From assembly GCF_001295925.1 (NCBI RefSeq), contig NZ_LJHQ01000003.1, positions 372,001 to 436,000 on the forward strand: DNA of 64,000 bases, given 5' to 3'. Under the pieces are notes generated by a model. It ran no database searches, had not been told where the DNA came from, and saw nothing but the letters and a program-made list of their open reading frames with translations. Position 1 is the stretch's first letter. Each line of letters starts with the position of its first letter. Of the stretch, positions 7,215 through 15,684 are shown one piece after another. The position numbers and the translations under genes are program-made. The DNA comes from Allobosea sp. AAP35 (lineage in GTDB: Bacteria; Pseudomonadota; Alphaproteobacteria; Rhizobiales; Beijerinckiaceae).

Positions 7215-7949
7215 TCAGAGTTCCTCGCGCACGAAGCGCCCGTTCTTTTCCCAGAAATAGGGCACCGGCAGATAGGGCGCGAAGCCCCCGGCGATGCGCG
7301 CCTCAACCTCCTGGATGATCACCTTGGTAATCGTCGGCAGATCGAGTTGCCTGGCCTCGTCGAAATCGACCCAGACCAGATCGACCAGTTCCGAATCGGG
7401 CCCCACGACATTCTCGACCTGCCTGGCGCTGGCGGCAGCGTCCACTGTGAAGAAACGCGTGTCGAAGCGCTTGGGCCGGCGCGGCGGCGTCACCGCGCGG
7501 GCGACGAAGGAAACGGCCGAAAGATCAGGGAAGATGCCATGCCCGGCGAAGTCGCTCCAGCTGCCCGCGGGCGGCTTGTCCGGAGCGCCATACTCGGCCG
7601 TGCCGAACAGCAGGCCGGTCTCCTCGAAGGTCTCGCGAATCGCCGCCAGGGCAAGCGCGCGCGCTTTCGAAGCCGTCGGGCGCAGCGTGCGCGCGCAGAG
7701 CCGGTCCTCGCATATCTGCGCGAGCGCGCCGGTCGCGGCCATGTGCCGGTCGCCCGGATCGACCCGGCCGCCGGGAAAGACATATTTGCCGGGCATGAAT
7801 TTATGGCTCGGGTGGCGCTTGCCCATCAGGATGCGCGGCTTCGCGGCCCTGCGGTCGAGGATCATCATCGTCGCGGCATCCTTGGGACGGATGTTGGTCG
7901 CTACGCGAATCCGCTCGGCCTGGGTCAGGGTGACGGCGTGGTCGCTCAT
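7215..7949 (-). CDS. NUDIX hydrolase with insertion in the Nudix box region
   Basis: 244 aa. The NUDIX fold hydrolyses nucleoside diphosphates linked to another moiety. Visible: KYVFPGGRVDPGD, then a ~35-residue insertion, then the helix AAIRETFEETGLLFG that carries the REXXEE-type metal ligands. This split arrangement is typical of the NUDT19-like / hypothetical Rhizobiales branch rather than RppH or MutT, so the substrate is unknown (CoA derivatives are one possibility from NUDT19 homology). The gene sits in the widely conserved rnr - DUF983 - NUDIX - rpmG neighbourhood. Confidence 0.85.
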   Translation of the reverse strand: MSDHAVTLTQAERIRVATNIRPKDAATMMILDRRAAKPRILMGKRHPSHKFMPGKYVFPGGRVDPGDRHMAATGALAQICEDRLCARTLRPTASKARALALAAIRETFEETGLLFGTAEYGAPDKPPAGSWSDFAGHGIFPDLSAVSFVARAVTPPRRPKRFDTRFFTVDAAASARQVENVVGPDSELVDLVWVDFDEARQLDLPTITKVIIQEVEARIAGGFAPYLPVPYFWEKNGRFVREEL

Positions 7950-7985
7950 GCGAGTTTGCTCATGGCAGGGTGCTGATGCCGTCGT

Positions 7986-8432
7986 TCACGCCTGACCAGC
8001 CGCGGAGGGCAGGGGTTGCCGCTCGGGCAGGTCCGGCATGCCGCCGAAGCCGTGCATGCGCATCGCCCATTGCAGCCCGATGACGCCGCCCTTGACCGGC
8101 TGCATCAGCAGCAGCGACAGGATCACCGTCAGCGCCGGCCAGATCGCCATATGCAGGCCCATCGACCAGTCGGCGTATTTCTCGGCCATCAGCAAACCGC
8201 CGACGACGACATGGCCGACGATGGTGATGACGACATAGGGCGGCAGATCGTCGGCGCGCTGATGGTGCATCGCCTCACCGCAGGCGGCGCAGGTATCCAC
8301 CGGCTTCAGGAAGCCCTTGAACAGGCGGCCCTCGCCGCAACGCGGACAGCGCCCGCGCAGGCCGCGGGTGATCGCCTGGCTCACGCTGCGCGGCGCAGGG
8401 TGATCGACCGATGTGTGAAACTCGATACCCAT
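7986..8432 (-). CDS. DUF983 family membrane protein
   Basis: 148 aa. An N-terminal zinc-ribbon-like part with CPRC and CAAC pairs (GRCPRCGEGRLF and VDTCAACGEAM) is followed by two hydrophobic helices (VVITIVGHVVVGGLLM and AIWPALTVILSLLLM). This is the standard DUF983 layout; its role is unknown, although it is near-universal next to rnr in this order. An ATG at 8432 has AGAGG just upstream and is preferred. A TTG at 8447 overlapping the rnr stop (TTGA) would add five residues. It is probably translated from the rnr transcript. Confidence 0.85.
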   Translation of the reverse strand: MGIEFHTSVDHPAPRSVSQAITRGLRGRCPRCGEGRLFKGFLKPVDTCAACGEAMHHQRADDLPPYVVITIVGHVVVGGLLMAEKYADWSMGLHMAIWPALTVILSLLLMQPVKGGVIGLQWAMRMHGFGGMPDLPERQPLPSAAGQA

Positions 8433-8443
8433 AACGCCTCTCG

Positions 8444-10831
8444 TCAACGCCTCTTGCCGGGTTTGGACTTGCCGGGTTTGGATTTGCCCGATCCGCCCGG
8501 CTTGGCCCTGCCGGGTCGGGACGGGCCGGGCTTCCCGGCGCCGCTTCGGAACGGGCTTCCAACCGAGGCACCGGCCTTGCCCCGTCCCGCAGATGGGCCT
8601 CGCCCTGTCCGGCCGCCAGAGCGCTCCGATGTCACAGCCCGGCCTTCGGAGAGCAATTCGAAGCGAAGGGCTCCCGCGACGGGCGCCGCCTCGACAAGCT
8701 TGACATGGACGCGGTCGCCGAGCCGGAAGCTCTCGCCGGTGCGCTCGCCGATCAGGGCATGGATGGCCTCGTCATAGCGGTAATAATCCGCGCCCAGCGT
8801 CGAGGCGGGGATGAAGCCGTCGGCGCCCGTGCCATCGAGCTTGATGAAGAGCCCGGCGCGGTGGACCCCGCCGATGCGCCCGTCGAAGGACGAGCCGATC
8901 TGGTCGGCGAGGAAATGCGCAATCAGCCGATCGACGGTTTCCCGCTCGGCCGCCATGGCGCGGCGCTCGGCCGCCGAGATCCGCGTCGACACCTCGCGCA
9001 GCGCGTCGAGCGTCGTGCCTCTGGGCAAGCCGTCATCGCCGAATTTCTGCGACGCGATCAGGGCGCGATGGACGATGAGGTCGGCATAGCGCCGGATTGG
9101 CGAGGTGAAATGCGCGTAGCGGCGGAGATTCAGGCCGAAATGCCCGTAATTCTCGGCGACATATTCGGCCTGCGCCTGGCTGCGCAACACCACCTCGTTG
9201 ATGAAGGTCTCATTCTCGGAGCCCTTGATCATGCCCAGGATGCGGTTGAACAGCACCGGCCGCAGCGCGCCCTCCTTCGGCAGCTTGATGCCGATCGAGG
9301 CCAAAACCTCGCCCAGCGCCCGCATCTTCTCGACCGAGGGCTCGTCATGGCAGCGATAGATCAGAAGGCTGCCGGCCTTCTCCAGCGTCTCGGCCGCCGC
9401 GACATTGGCGAGGATCATGAACTCCTCGATCAGCTTATGCGCCGCCAGCCGCTCCGGCACGATGACGCGGTCGACCGAGCCGTCGGCTTTGAGGATCAGC
9501 TTGCGCTCGGGGAGATCGAGATCGAGCGGCTGGCGCCCGTCGCGACCGCGCGCGGCGATGCCATAGGCCGCCCAGAGCGGCATCAGGATCGTCTCGCGAA
9601 TGGCGGCCGCCTTTTCGTCGCCAAGGCCATCGATGGCGGCTTGGGCCTGCTGGTAGGACAGCTTCGCCGCCGAGCGCATCAGGATGCGGTGGAAGGAATG
9701 GCTCTTCTTCGAGCCGTCCGCCTTGAGCACGAGCCGGACGGCGAGCGCCGGCCGATCCTCGCCCTCGCGCAGCGAGCACAGATCGTTCGAGATGCGCTCC
9801 GGCAGCATCGGCACGACGCGGTCGGGGAAATAGACCGAGTTGCCGCGCTCCAGCGCTTCCTTGTCCAGTGATGAGCCCGGCCGGACATACGCCGCGACAT
9901 CGGCGATCGCCACCGTGACGACATAGCCGCCCGGGTTCTCCGGATCCTCGTCGGGCGCGGCATGGACCGCGTCGTCATGGTCCTTGGCGTCGGCCGGGTC
10001 TATGGTGATCAGCGGCAGGTCGCGCCAATCCTCGCGTCCTGCCGTTCCGGCTTCGCGCACGGCCTCCGCCTCGGCAAGCGTCGCGGGCTGGAAGATATTG
10101 GGGATGCCATGGGCATGAATCGCGATCAGGCTGACGGCGCGCTCCGACTTGATCGAGCCCAGCCGCTCCTTGACCTGCGCTTCGGGCGGGCCGAAGCGGC
10201 TCTCGCTGCGTAAGCTGACCGAGACCAGGTCGCCATCCTCGGCGTCGCCGGTCTGTCCTTTCGGAATCAGCGCCTCGCGGCCTTGCGACTTCTTGTCGAT
10301 CGGGATCAGCCGCCCCGAACCATCGGGCAAAGCGCGGAAGATGCCGAGCACTTGCGCCTTGCCCTTGCCCATCACCTTCAGCACGCGGCCGGAATAGGGA
10401 TAGCCCTCGACGCCTTTCAGGCGCGTCAGCTTGAGCAGGACATGGTCGCCCATGCCGGGTGCCGGGGCGGCATGGCGTTTGGCCCGGAACTCGCGCTGCC
10501 GCTCGATCAGGATCCTGGGCGGAGCGCCCTGATCCGCCTCGTTCCATTCCAGCGGCGCGGCGTAGGGGTCGCCGTCGCGATCCTTGCCCTTGATCTCGCA
10601 GAGCAGGACGGGGGGCAGGGCCCCGCGCGGATGCACCGGCCGCTCGACGCCGTCGCCGCCGGTCTCGCCCTCTTCCTCGAGTTCCTTGAGGAGGCGCTTC
10701 AGCCAGATCTTGCCGCCGCCCGACAGGCCGAAGGCCCTGGCGATGTCGGACCGGCCGACCGCGCGACCGGCCTCGCGCTCGGACTCGATGAAGGCGAGGA
10801 TCGCCTCGCGGCTGGGCTCAGGTGCGACCAA
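8444..10831 (-). CDS. rnr: ribonuclease R
   Basis: 795 aa, a 3'-5' exoribonuclease able to degrade structured RNA and important for rRNA and mRNA turnover. Order: N-terminal winged-helix region, cold-shock/OB domains, RNB catalytic domain with the acidic cluster in TIDPADAKDHDDAVHA, an S1 domain (DGRIGGVHRAGLFIKLDG), and a Lys/Gly/Pro-rich basic tail of ~55 residues with repeated K-P-G-K units. The start is a TTG at 10831; no ATG or GTG lies between it and the upstream in-frame stop, and the Shine-Dalgarno is weak (GAGAA). A 15-codon frame beginning ATGATGATG at 10868 overlaps this start and could couple to it. A short unit with an extreme ribosome-binding site lies further upstream. Confidence 0.95.
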   Translation of the reverse strand: MVAPEPSREAILAFIESEREAGRAVGRSDIARAFGLSGGGKIWLKRLLKELEEEGETGGDGVERPVHPRGALPPVLLCEIKGKDRDGDPYAAPLEWNEADQGAPPRILIERQREFRAKRHAAPAPGMGDHVLLKLTRLKGVEGYPYSGRVLKVMGKGKAQVLGIFRALPDGSGRLIPIDKKSQGREALIPKGQTGDAEDGDLVSVSLRSESRFGPPEAQVKERLGSIKSERAVSLIAIHAHGIPNIFQPATLAEAEAVREAGTAGREDWRDLPLITIDPADAKDHDDAVHAAPDEDPENPGGYVVTVAIADVAAYVRPGSSLDKEALERGNSVYFPDRVVPMLPERISNDLCSLREGEDRPALAVRLVLKADGSKKSHSFHRILMRSAAKLSYQQAQAAIDGLGDEKAAAIRETILMPLWAAYGIAARGRDGRQPLDLDLPERKLILKADGSVDRVIVPERLAAHKLIEEFMILANVAAAETLEKAGSLLIYRCHDEPSVEKMRALGEVLASIGIKLPKEGALRPVLFNRILGMIKGSENETFINEVVLRSQAQAEYVAENYGHFGLNLRRYAHFTSPIRRYADLIVHRALIASQKFGDDGLPRGTTLDALREVSTRISAAERRAMAAERETVDRLIAHFLADQIGSSFDGRIGGVHRAGLFIKLDGTGADGFIPASTLGADYYRYDEAIHALIGERTGESFRLGDRVHVKLVEAAPVAGALRFELLSEGRAVTSERSGGRTGRGPSAGRGKAGASVGSPFRSGAGKPGPSRPGRAKPGGSGKSKPGKSKPGKRR

Positions 10832-10935
10832 CGGGGCGGTTCTCGCGAAGGCTTGGATTCATCATCATGCCCTGATGTGGCATGCGCGCCGCCGCGACGC
10901 CAGAACCACGGCGCAACTGCGTCCCTGCAACGGAA

Positions 10936-10963
10936 GAAGGGCCGCCCTTTCGGGCAGCCCTTC
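10936..10963 (-). terminator. GC-rich hairpin at the end of the rnr upstream unit (attenuator or terminator candidate)
   Basis: GAAGGGCCGCCC (10936-10947) and GGGCAGCCCTTC (10952-10963) form a 12-bp stem with one C-A mismatch and a 4-nt loop. On the minus strand the stem is followed by a C/T-rich stretch (TTCCGTT) rather than a pure U run, so termination would be partial. A second small hairpin, CCCGG-TAA-CCGGG, lies at 10981-10993. Both lie between the 25-codon frame and rnr. Confidence 0.45.
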
Positions 10964-11009
10964 CATTGCCGTACCGCAGCCCCGGTAACCGGGCCTGAAG
11001 GTCAAAAGC

Positions 11010-11087
11010 TCACGCGTAACAAGAACCCCACATGGAAAGAGCCCAGGTCCGCCCGCTTTGAACCAGCGGTTGATGACAATGAGACAC
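11010..11087 (-). CDS. putative 25-aa leader peptide upstream of rnr
   Basis: A 25-codon frame begins with GTG at 11087 and ends with TGA at 11010. Its sequence starts MSHCHQPLVQSGRTW and includes two Trp and two Cys. The evidence for translation is the preceding AGGAGG, 7 nt from the GTG, embedded in a 17-nt perfect complement of the 16S rRNA 3' end. It is followed by hairpins and, about 180 bp later, the rnr start. Leader peptides controlling downstream genes have this layout. No homologous named family was recognised, and the peptide itself may not be the functional product. Confidence 0.45.
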   Translation of the reverse strand: MSHCHQPLVQSGRTWALSMWGSCYA

Positions 11088-11103
11088 TGGATCACCTCCT
11101 TTC
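11087..11103 (-). promoter_or_regulatory. maximal Shine-Dalgarno: 17-nt complement of the 16S rRNA 3' end
   Basis: Read on the minus strand, GAAAGGAGGTGATCCAG is the exact reverse complement of the alphaproteobacterial 16S 3' terminus (CTGGATCACCTCCTTTC). A normal ribosome-binding site uses 4-7 of these bases. The final G is the first base of the GTG of the 25-codon frame. Either this drives very strong initiation of a leader peptide or the RNA binds 30S subunits for regulatory purposes. Confidence 0.75.
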
Positions 11104-11380
11104 AGTTGTTACCGACGCAGACAGGCTAGGGCGATTCTCAGGCCGGCGTAAATGTCAAAAAACGCGCTGCCGGAACGGTGGAAATCGGCGGCGTTTGCGA
11201 GGAAATCACGCGGCGCGAAGCTGTCTGCCTGATTTGCCGGCAACGGACGTGATTACTAATTAAGCAAAAAACCCAGCGCCGCATGATCTTTGCGTGGCAG
11301 GGAGCTTCGGCGGCAGGAAATATCGCCAAACTCCGTCATGCGGCAGAGACTTGTGGTTCCGTAACGTCCGGTTGTGCCGT

Positions 11381-11395
11381 TGGCACGTCGCTTGC
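11381..11395 (+). promoter_or_regulatory. sigma-54 (RpoN) -24/-12 promoter of the urt operon
   Basis: TGGCACGTCGCTTGC matches the sigma-54 consensus TGGCACG-N4-TTGC exactly. It lies 77 bp upstream of the urtA ATG, so transcription would start near 11407. Urea ABC transporters are commonly under nitrogen control, so an NtrC-type activator is likely. The rest of the 10832-11472 intergenic region holds the minus-strand leader unit (10936-11103) and AT-richer DNA at 11140-11280, where activator sites could lie; no clear NtrC palindrome was identified. Confidence 0.82.
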
Positions 11396-11472
11396 GAGCA
11401 GGCTGCCTCGGGCCGGGGAGGCCCGCCGCAGCCTGCTCAAGGGCGCGGCAAACCAGGAATGGTTCGGGGGAT

Positions 11473-12759
11473 ATGTCCGTGAACACCACACGTCGCGTTA
11501 TGTTGGGCGCCGCTCTCGCGGGCGCCACTGTTCTGGGTTCCTGGCTGCCGGCGGCGGCGCAGGAGACCATCAAGGTCGGCATCCTTCACTCGCTTTCGGG
11601 CACGATGGCGATCTCCGAGACGACGTTGAAGGACGTCATGCTCATGCTCATCGAGGAGCAGAACAAGAAGGGCGGCGTGCTGGGCAAGAAGCTCGAGGCC
11701 GTCGTCGTCGATCCTGCCTCGAACTGGCCGCTCTTCGCCGAGAAGGCCCGCGAGCTCATCACCAAGGACAAGGTCTCGGCCGTGTTCGGCTGCTGGACCT
11801 CGGTGTCGCGCAAATCCGTGCTGCCGGTCTTCAAGGAGCTGAACTCGATCCTGTTCTATCCCGTCCAGTACGAGGGCGAGGAGAGCGAGCGCAACGTCTT
11901 CTACACCGGCGCCGCCCCCAACCAGCAGGCGATTCCGGCGGTCGACTATCTCGCCAAGGAAGAGAAGGTCCAGCGCTGGGTGCTGGCCGGCACCGACTAT
12001 GTCTATCCGCGCACGACCAACAAGATCCTCGAGGCCTATCTGCTCGCCAAGGGCGTGGCCAAGGAGGACATCATGATCAACTACACGCCGTTCGGTCATT
12101 CCGACTGGCAGACGATCGTCTCCGACATCAAGAAATTCGGCACCGCCGGCAAGAAGACCGCCGTGGTCTCGACCATCAACGGCGACGCCAACGTGCCGTT
12201 CTACAAGGAACTCGGCAACCAGGGCGTCAAGGCGACCGACATCCCGGTCGTGGCCTTCTCGGTCGGCGAGGAAGAGCTCGCCGGCATCGACACCAAGCCG
12301 CTCGTCGGCCATCTCGCCGCGTGGAACTACTTCCAGTCGGTCAAGACGCCCGAGAACGAGGCCTTCATCAAGCAGTGGAAGGCCTACAAGAAGAACGACA
12401 AGGCCGTCACCAACGATCCGATGGAGGCCCATGTCATCGGCTTCGCCATGTGGGTGAAGGCGGTCGAGAAGGCCAAGAGCTTCGATCCCGACAAGGTCAT
12501 CGATGCGCTGCCCGGTATCGAGGCCCCCAACCTGACTGGCGGCATCTCCAAGATGCTTCCCAACCACCACATCACCAAGCCGGTTCTGATCGGCGAGATC
12601 AAGGCGGATGGCCAGTTCGACGTCGTTTCCAAGACCGATCTCGTGCCGGGCGACGCCTGGTCCAAGCATCTCGACGGGTCGAAGGACCTGATCGGCGACT
12701 GGGTCGAGAAGAAGTGCGGCAACTTCAACGTCAAGTCCGGCAAGTGCGGCGGCGCGTGA
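11473..12759 (+). CDS. urtA: urea ABC transporter, periplasmic substrate-binding protein
   Basis: 428 aa. Binds urea in the periplasm and delivers it to the UrtBC permease. The N-terminus NTTRRVMLGAALAGATVLG contains a twin-arginine followed by a hydrophobic stretch, with cleavage after AAAQ, so it is exported, possibly by Tat. The mature part starts ETIKVGILHSLSGTMAISET, the hallmark of UrtA/FmdD in the LivJ-like family, and contains the typical FYPVQYEGEE and NYFQSV.T segments. The ATG at 11473 is preceded by GGGGG. It is first in the operon, behind the sigma-54 promoter. A 10-bp hairpin separates it from urtB, consistent with excess binding protein. Confidence 0.96.
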   Translation: MSVNTTRRVMLGAALAGATVLGSWLPAAAQETIKVGILHSLSGTMAISETTLKDVMLMLIEEQNKKGGVLGKKLEAVVVDPASNWPLFAEKARELITKDKVSAVFGCWTSVSRKSVLPVFKELNSILFYPVQYEGEESERNVFYTGAAPNQQAIPAVDYLAKEEKVQRWVLAGTDYVYPRTTNKILEAYLLAKGVAKEDIMINYTPFGHSDWQTIVSDIKKFGTAGKKTAVVSTINGDANVPFYKELGNQGVKATDIPVVAFSVGEEELAGIDTKPLVGHLAAWNYFQSVKTPENEAFIKQWKAYKKNDKAVTNDPMEAHVIGFAMWVKAVEKAKSFDPDKVIDALPGIEAPNLTGGISKMLPNHHITKPVLIGEIKADGQFDVVSKTDLVPGDAWSKHLDGSKDLIGDWVEKKCGNFNVKSGKCGGA

Positions 12760-12836
12760 GCGCAGCCGGCTGAGGTCAAGAGGGGGAGGGGCGACACGGG
12801 CTCGATAAGGCCCGGCCGTCCCTCGACATCAAGCGA

Positions 12837-12860
12837 CGCTCCCGGCTGAGGCCGGGAGCG
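12837..12860 (+). other. mRNA-stabilising or processing hairpin between urtA and urtB
   Basis: CGCTCCCGGC (12837-12846 with one leading base) pairs with GCCGGGAGCG (12851-12860) around a TGAG loop, a perfect 10-bp GC-rich stem with no U run after it. In binding-protein-dependent transporters such hairpins often protect the 3' end of the binding-protein message. The 182-bp urtA-urtB gap has no other feature seen. Confidence 0.5.
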
Positions 12861-12941
12861 CTCGGTACCGCAACGCGACACCGACACGAAGTGCCGCCGC
12901 CCGGCCGGCCCGCCGACCCAAGCAACACCGAAAACGAGCCC

Positions 12942-14543
12942 ATGCGGATCCTGTCCAGCCTATTGCGCGCCCTTGCGCTTGCGACGCTGCTTGCGCTTCA
13001 GCCGGGCGCAGCCGCCGCGCAGGGTGGCGACGATGCCTTCGCCCGGTTCGGCGCCGATAGCTTTTCCGACACCAACCGCGCCATCGAGATCCTGATCACC
13101 AGCGCCCATCCGCAGGCCGCCCCGATCATCGAGGCCCTGGCCGAGGGCCGTCTCCTGGCCGGTGGCGGGCCCGTCGTCATCCGCACCACGGATGGCCGCT
13201 TCATCGACGCCAGGACGGGCGCGGCTTTGGCATCCGCGCCGCCCGGGCTCGCCCCCGTCCGCCTCAACAACAGCGTGCGTCGTGGCATCCAGGCGGCGCT
13301 GGGCGGGCTGGGCCTGCTCGATCCCGACACGGCCAGGCGCATCCTAGCGGCCGAAGCCGTTTTCAAATCCCGCGATGCCGCGCTGCTCCCGGTACTGGAG
13401 GGTGCCCTCGCCAAGGAAACCGACGCGCGGGCCAAGGCAGCGCTGCGCCAGGCCCAGGCCGCGATCCTCGTCGCCAAGGCCGATGCACCGCCCTTCGACC
13501 GCATCGCCGCCATCGACGTGCTGCGCGAACGCGGCGACCAGGATGCGCTGGCGACGCTGCGTTCGCTGCCCGCCGAGTCGTCGGCCTCGCTGAAGGAGGC
13601 GCAGGCGCGCGCGGTCTCGGACATCGAAGGCAAGCTCGCTTTGTGGCGGGCCGGGCAGAACCTCTGGTACGGCCTTTCGCTCGGCTCCGTGCTGCTGCTG
13701 GCGGCGATCGGGTTGGCGATCACCTTCGGCGTGATGGGCGTGATCAACATGGCCCATGGCGAGATGGTGATGATCGGCGCCTACACCACCTTCATCGTGC
13801 AGGAGGTCATCCGCACCAGCGCGCCGGGCTTGTTCGACTATTCGCTGCTGATCGCCGTGCCGCTCGCCTTCATCGTGGCAGGGCTGGTCGGCATCGCCAT
13901 CGAACGCGGCGTCATCCGCTTCCTATACGGCCGCCCGCTGGAGACGCTGCTCGCGACCTGGGGCATCAGCCTGATCCTGCAGCAGGCGGTCCGCACCGCA
14001 TTTGGGCCGACCAACCGCGAGGTCGGCGCGCCGAACTTCATGTCGGGTGCCTTCGAGATCGGCCAGCTCGCCATCACCTGGAACCGGCTCTGGATCATCG
14101 TCTTCGCGATCCTCGTTTTTGCCGCCCTGCTGGCAATCCTGAAGCTGACGCCGATCGGCCTGCAGATGCGCGCCGTCACCCAGAACCGGCGCATGGCCTC
14201 GGCCATGGGCATCCGCACCGGCCGCGTCGACGCCCTGACCTTCGGGCTCGGCTCGGGCGTGGCGGGGCTGGCCGGCGTCGCGCTCTCGCAGATCGACAAT
14301 GTCAGCCCCAATCTCGGCCAGAGCTACATCATCGACAGCTTCATGGTCGTGGTCTTCGGCGGGGTCGGCAATCTCTGGGGCACGCTGGTTGCCGCCATGA
14401 CGCTGGGTGTCGCCAACAAGCTGCTCGAACCCTATGCCGGGGCGGTGCTGGGCAAGATCGCGCTGCTCGTCTTCATCATCCTGTTCATCCAGAAACGCCC
14501 GCGCGGCCTGTTCGCGCTCAAGGGCAGGGCGGTGGAAGCATGA
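12942..14543 (+). CDS. urtB: urea ABC transporter permease UrtB
   Basis: 533 aa, LivH-like inner-membrane permease. A signal peptide (ALALATLLALQPGAAAA) leads into a ~220-residue periplasmic alpha-helical domain that is characteristic of UrtB. It is followed by a permease domain of about eight helices beginning LYGLSLGSVLLLAAIGLAI and containing the LivH-type INMAHGEMVMIGAYTTF. The C-terminus (IQKRPRGLFALKGR) is standard. The ATG at 12942 is chosen for the signal peptide. Its stop overlaps the urtC start in ATGA, so the two permeases are coupled. Confidence 0.96.
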   Translation: MRILSSLLRALALATLLALQPGAAAAQGGDDAFARFGADSFSDTNRAIEILITSAHPQAAPIIEALAEGRLLAGGGPVVIRTTDGRFIDARTGAALASAPPGLAPVRLNNSVRRGIQAALGGLGLLDPDTARRILAAEAVFKSRDAALLPVLEGALAKETDARAKAALRQAQAAILVAKADAPPFDRIAAIDVLRERGDQDALATLRSLPAESSASLKEAQARAVSDIEGKLALWRAGQNLWYGLSLGSVLLLAAIGLAITFGVMGVINMAHGEMVMIGAYTTFIVQEVIRTSAPGLFDYSLLIAVPLAFIVAGLVGIAIERGVIRFLYGRPLETLLATWGISLILQQAVRTAFGPTNREVGAPNFMSGAFEIGQLAITWNRLWIIVFAILVFAALLAILKLTPIGLQMRAVTQNRRMASAMGIRTGRVDALTFGLGSGVAGLAGVALSQIDNVSPNLGQSYIIDSFMVVVFGGVGNLWGTLVAAMTLGVANKLLEPYAGAVLGKIALLVFIILFIQKRPRGLFALKGRAVEA

Positions 14544-15679
14544 TGTCGCGCTTCTTCCTGCAGAACATGGACAAGGGCGGCTCCATCTTCCTCGCCATCA
14601 TCGCCGGCCTCGCCATCCTGATCCCGGCGCTCAACCTGCTGGTGCCGGCGGGCTCGGCGTTCCACATCCCCACCTCGACCATGTCGCTCTGGGGCAAATA
14701 TCTCTGCTACGCCCTGCTCGCGATCTCGCTCGATCTCGTCTGGGGCTATTGCGGCATTCTGAGCCTTGGACATGGCGCCTTCTTCGCGCTCGGCGGCTAT
14801 GCCATGGGCATGTATCTGATGCGCCAGATCGGCTCGCGCGGCACCTATGGCAACCCGATCCTGCCGGACTTCATGGTCTTCCTGAACTGGCAGGAACTGC
14901 CCTGGTACTGGTACGGCTTCTCGTCCTTTCCCTTCGCGATGCTGATGGTGCTGGCGGTGCCCGGCCTGCTCGCCTTCGTCTTCGGCTGGTTCGCCTTCCG
15001 CAGCAGAGTCACCGGCGTCTATCTCTCGATCATTACCCAGGCGCTGACCTACGCCCTGCTGCTCGCCTTCTTCCGCAACGACATGGGCTTCGGCGGCAAC
15101 AACGGCCTGACCGATTTCAAGGACATCCTCGGCTTCAACGTCCAGGCGCAAGCGACTCGCGCGGCTCTGTTTTCCATGACCTGCGTCATGCTGATCGCCG
15201 GCTTCCTGATCGCGCGCGGCATCGTCGTCTCAAAGCTCGGCAAGGTCGTGATCGCGATCCGCGACGCCGAATCGCGCACGCGCTTCCTCGGTTACCGGGT
15301 CGACCGCTTCAAGCTCTTCGTCTTCACCGTCTCGGCCTGCATGGCCGGCGTCGCGGGCGCGCTCTACGTGCCGCAGGTCGGCATCATCAACCCCAGCGAA
15401 TTCGCCCCCGCCAATTCGATCGAGACCGTGATCTGGGTCGCGGTCGGCGGGCGCGGCACGCTGGTCGGGGCGGCGCTGGGCGGCGTCGTCGTCAACTACG
15501 CCAAGACGGTGTTCACCTCGGGGTTCATGGCGCCCTACTGGCTGTTTGCGCTCGGCGCGCTCTTCGTCTTCGTCACGATCTTCATGCCCAAGGGCATCCT
15601 CGGCACGGCGCAGCAACTCTGGGAGAAGCGCCGCAAGCCGGCGCCGGCCGCCACCCCCGAACCGGCCCCGGCGGAGTGA
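14540..15679 (+). CDS. urtC: urea ABC transporter permease UrtC
   Basis: 379 aa, LivM-like permease partner of UrtB. Contains the family motif GYCGILSLGHGAFFALGGYA near residues 73-92, multiple membrane helices and the FIMPKGILGT closing motif, then a Pro/Ala-rich tail. Two adjacent ATG codons are available: 14540, which overlaps the urtB stop, and 14543. Either gives the same protein to within one residue. urtD follows 5 bp after the stop. Confidence 0.96.
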   Translation: MMSRFFLQNMDKGGSIFLAIIAGLAILIPALNLLVPAGSAFHIPTSTMSLWGKYLCYALLAISLDLVWGYCGILSLGHGAFFALGGYAMGMYLMRQIGSRGTYGNPILPDFMVFLNWQELPWYWYGFSSFPFAMLMVLAVPGLLAFVFGWFAFRSRVTGVYLSIITQALTYALLLAFFRNDMGFGGNNGLTDFKDILGFNVQAQATRAALFSMTCVMLIAGFLIARGIVVSKLGKVVIAIRDAESRTRFLGYRVDRFKLFVFTVSACMAGVAGALYVPQVGIINPSEFAPANSIETVIWVAVGGRGTLVGAALGGVVVNYAKTVFTSGFMAPYWLFALGALFVFVTIFMPKGILGTAQQLWEKRRKPAPAATPEPAPAE

Positions 15680-15684
15680 ATGTC

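Noticed and set aside
10865..11095. A 76-codon minus-strand frame whose GTG lies within the anti-16S sequence
   Set aside because: Its start codon is inside the Shine-Dalgarno itself, so it cannot use it; the GTG at 11087 in another frame is correctly spaced.
11087..11103. A fragment of a 16S rRNA gene
   Set aside because: Only the final 17 nt match and nothing upstream resembles 16S helix 44/45; the position before a start codon on the other strand fits a ribosome-binding site better.
11437..12669. A 410-codon minus-strand frame across urtA
   Set aside because: Antisense shadow of urtA with composition (Asp, Leu, Gly, Arg, His rich) typical of reversed GC-rich codons and no family resemblance.
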